This document shows, piece after piece, positions 6,264 to 6,289 of a stretch of DNA of 6,289 nucleotides. The notes beneath the pieces are model-generated. The model was not told the origin of the DNA and ran no database searches. It worked only from the letters and a program-made list of their open reading frames with translations. Every line of letters starts with the position of its first letter. Position 1 is the stretch's first letter. This stretch comes from Cellvibrionaceae bacterium (GTDB lineage: Bacteria > Pseudomonadota > Gammaproteobacteria > Pseudomonadales > Cellvibrionaceae): NCBI GenBank assembly GCA_030597965.1, contig JAUVQU010000138.1:1-6289 (forward strand), in the 5' to 3' direction. Both the position numbers and the translations under genes were made by a program.

Positions 6264-6289
6264 GTTCAGGGCACCTCTAAAAATGTACT

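Noticed and set aside
1..6289. CRISPR arrays, tRNA/rRNA genes, insertion sequences, defence genes
   Set aside because: No spaced direct repeats, no cloverleaf or rRNA-like sequence, no transposase-like protein and no terminal repeats were seen; nearly all of the window is accounted for by known families.

Overview
The window looks like a chromosomal segment from a gammaproteobacterium of intermediate GC content, judged by eye. The divergent narK1-narK2 / narXL layout is the one known from Pseudomonas and related marine gammaproteobacteria. The last gene is a YbiT-type ABC-F protein, also typical of that class. I cannot name the genus from sequence alone.

Layout from left to right: a nitrate/nitrite transporter of the NarK2 type (minus strand, cut by the left edge); a second transporter of the NarK1 type (minus strand, complete); a 221-bp divergent regulatory region with a perfect FNR/Anr box and several NarL-type heptamers; narX and narL (plus strand, 4-bp ATGA overlap); a short intergenic stretch with an extended -10 and a strong hairpin; and a ybiT-like ABC-F gene (plus strand) interrupted by an in-frame TAA 22 codons before its natural stop.

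The first four genes form one physiological unit for anaerobic nitrate respiration. NarX should sense nitrate or nitrite in the periplasm and phosphorylate NarL. NarL, together with the oxygen-responsive regulator FNR/Anr, should switch on narK1-narK2, which move nitrate in and nitrite out. In organisms with this layout the membrane-bound nitrate reductase genes (narGHJI) usually follow narK2, so they may lie just beyond the left edge; that cannot be seen here. The ABC-F gene is a ribosome-associated ATPase family member with no evident link to nitrate.

I found no mobile element, CRISPR array, RNA gene or clearly new system. The points most worth a second look are the nonsense codon near the end of ybiT, the complete lack of cysteine in NarX, the NarL/FNR site arrangement between narK1 and narX, and the hairpin placed between a likely ybiT promoter and its start codon.
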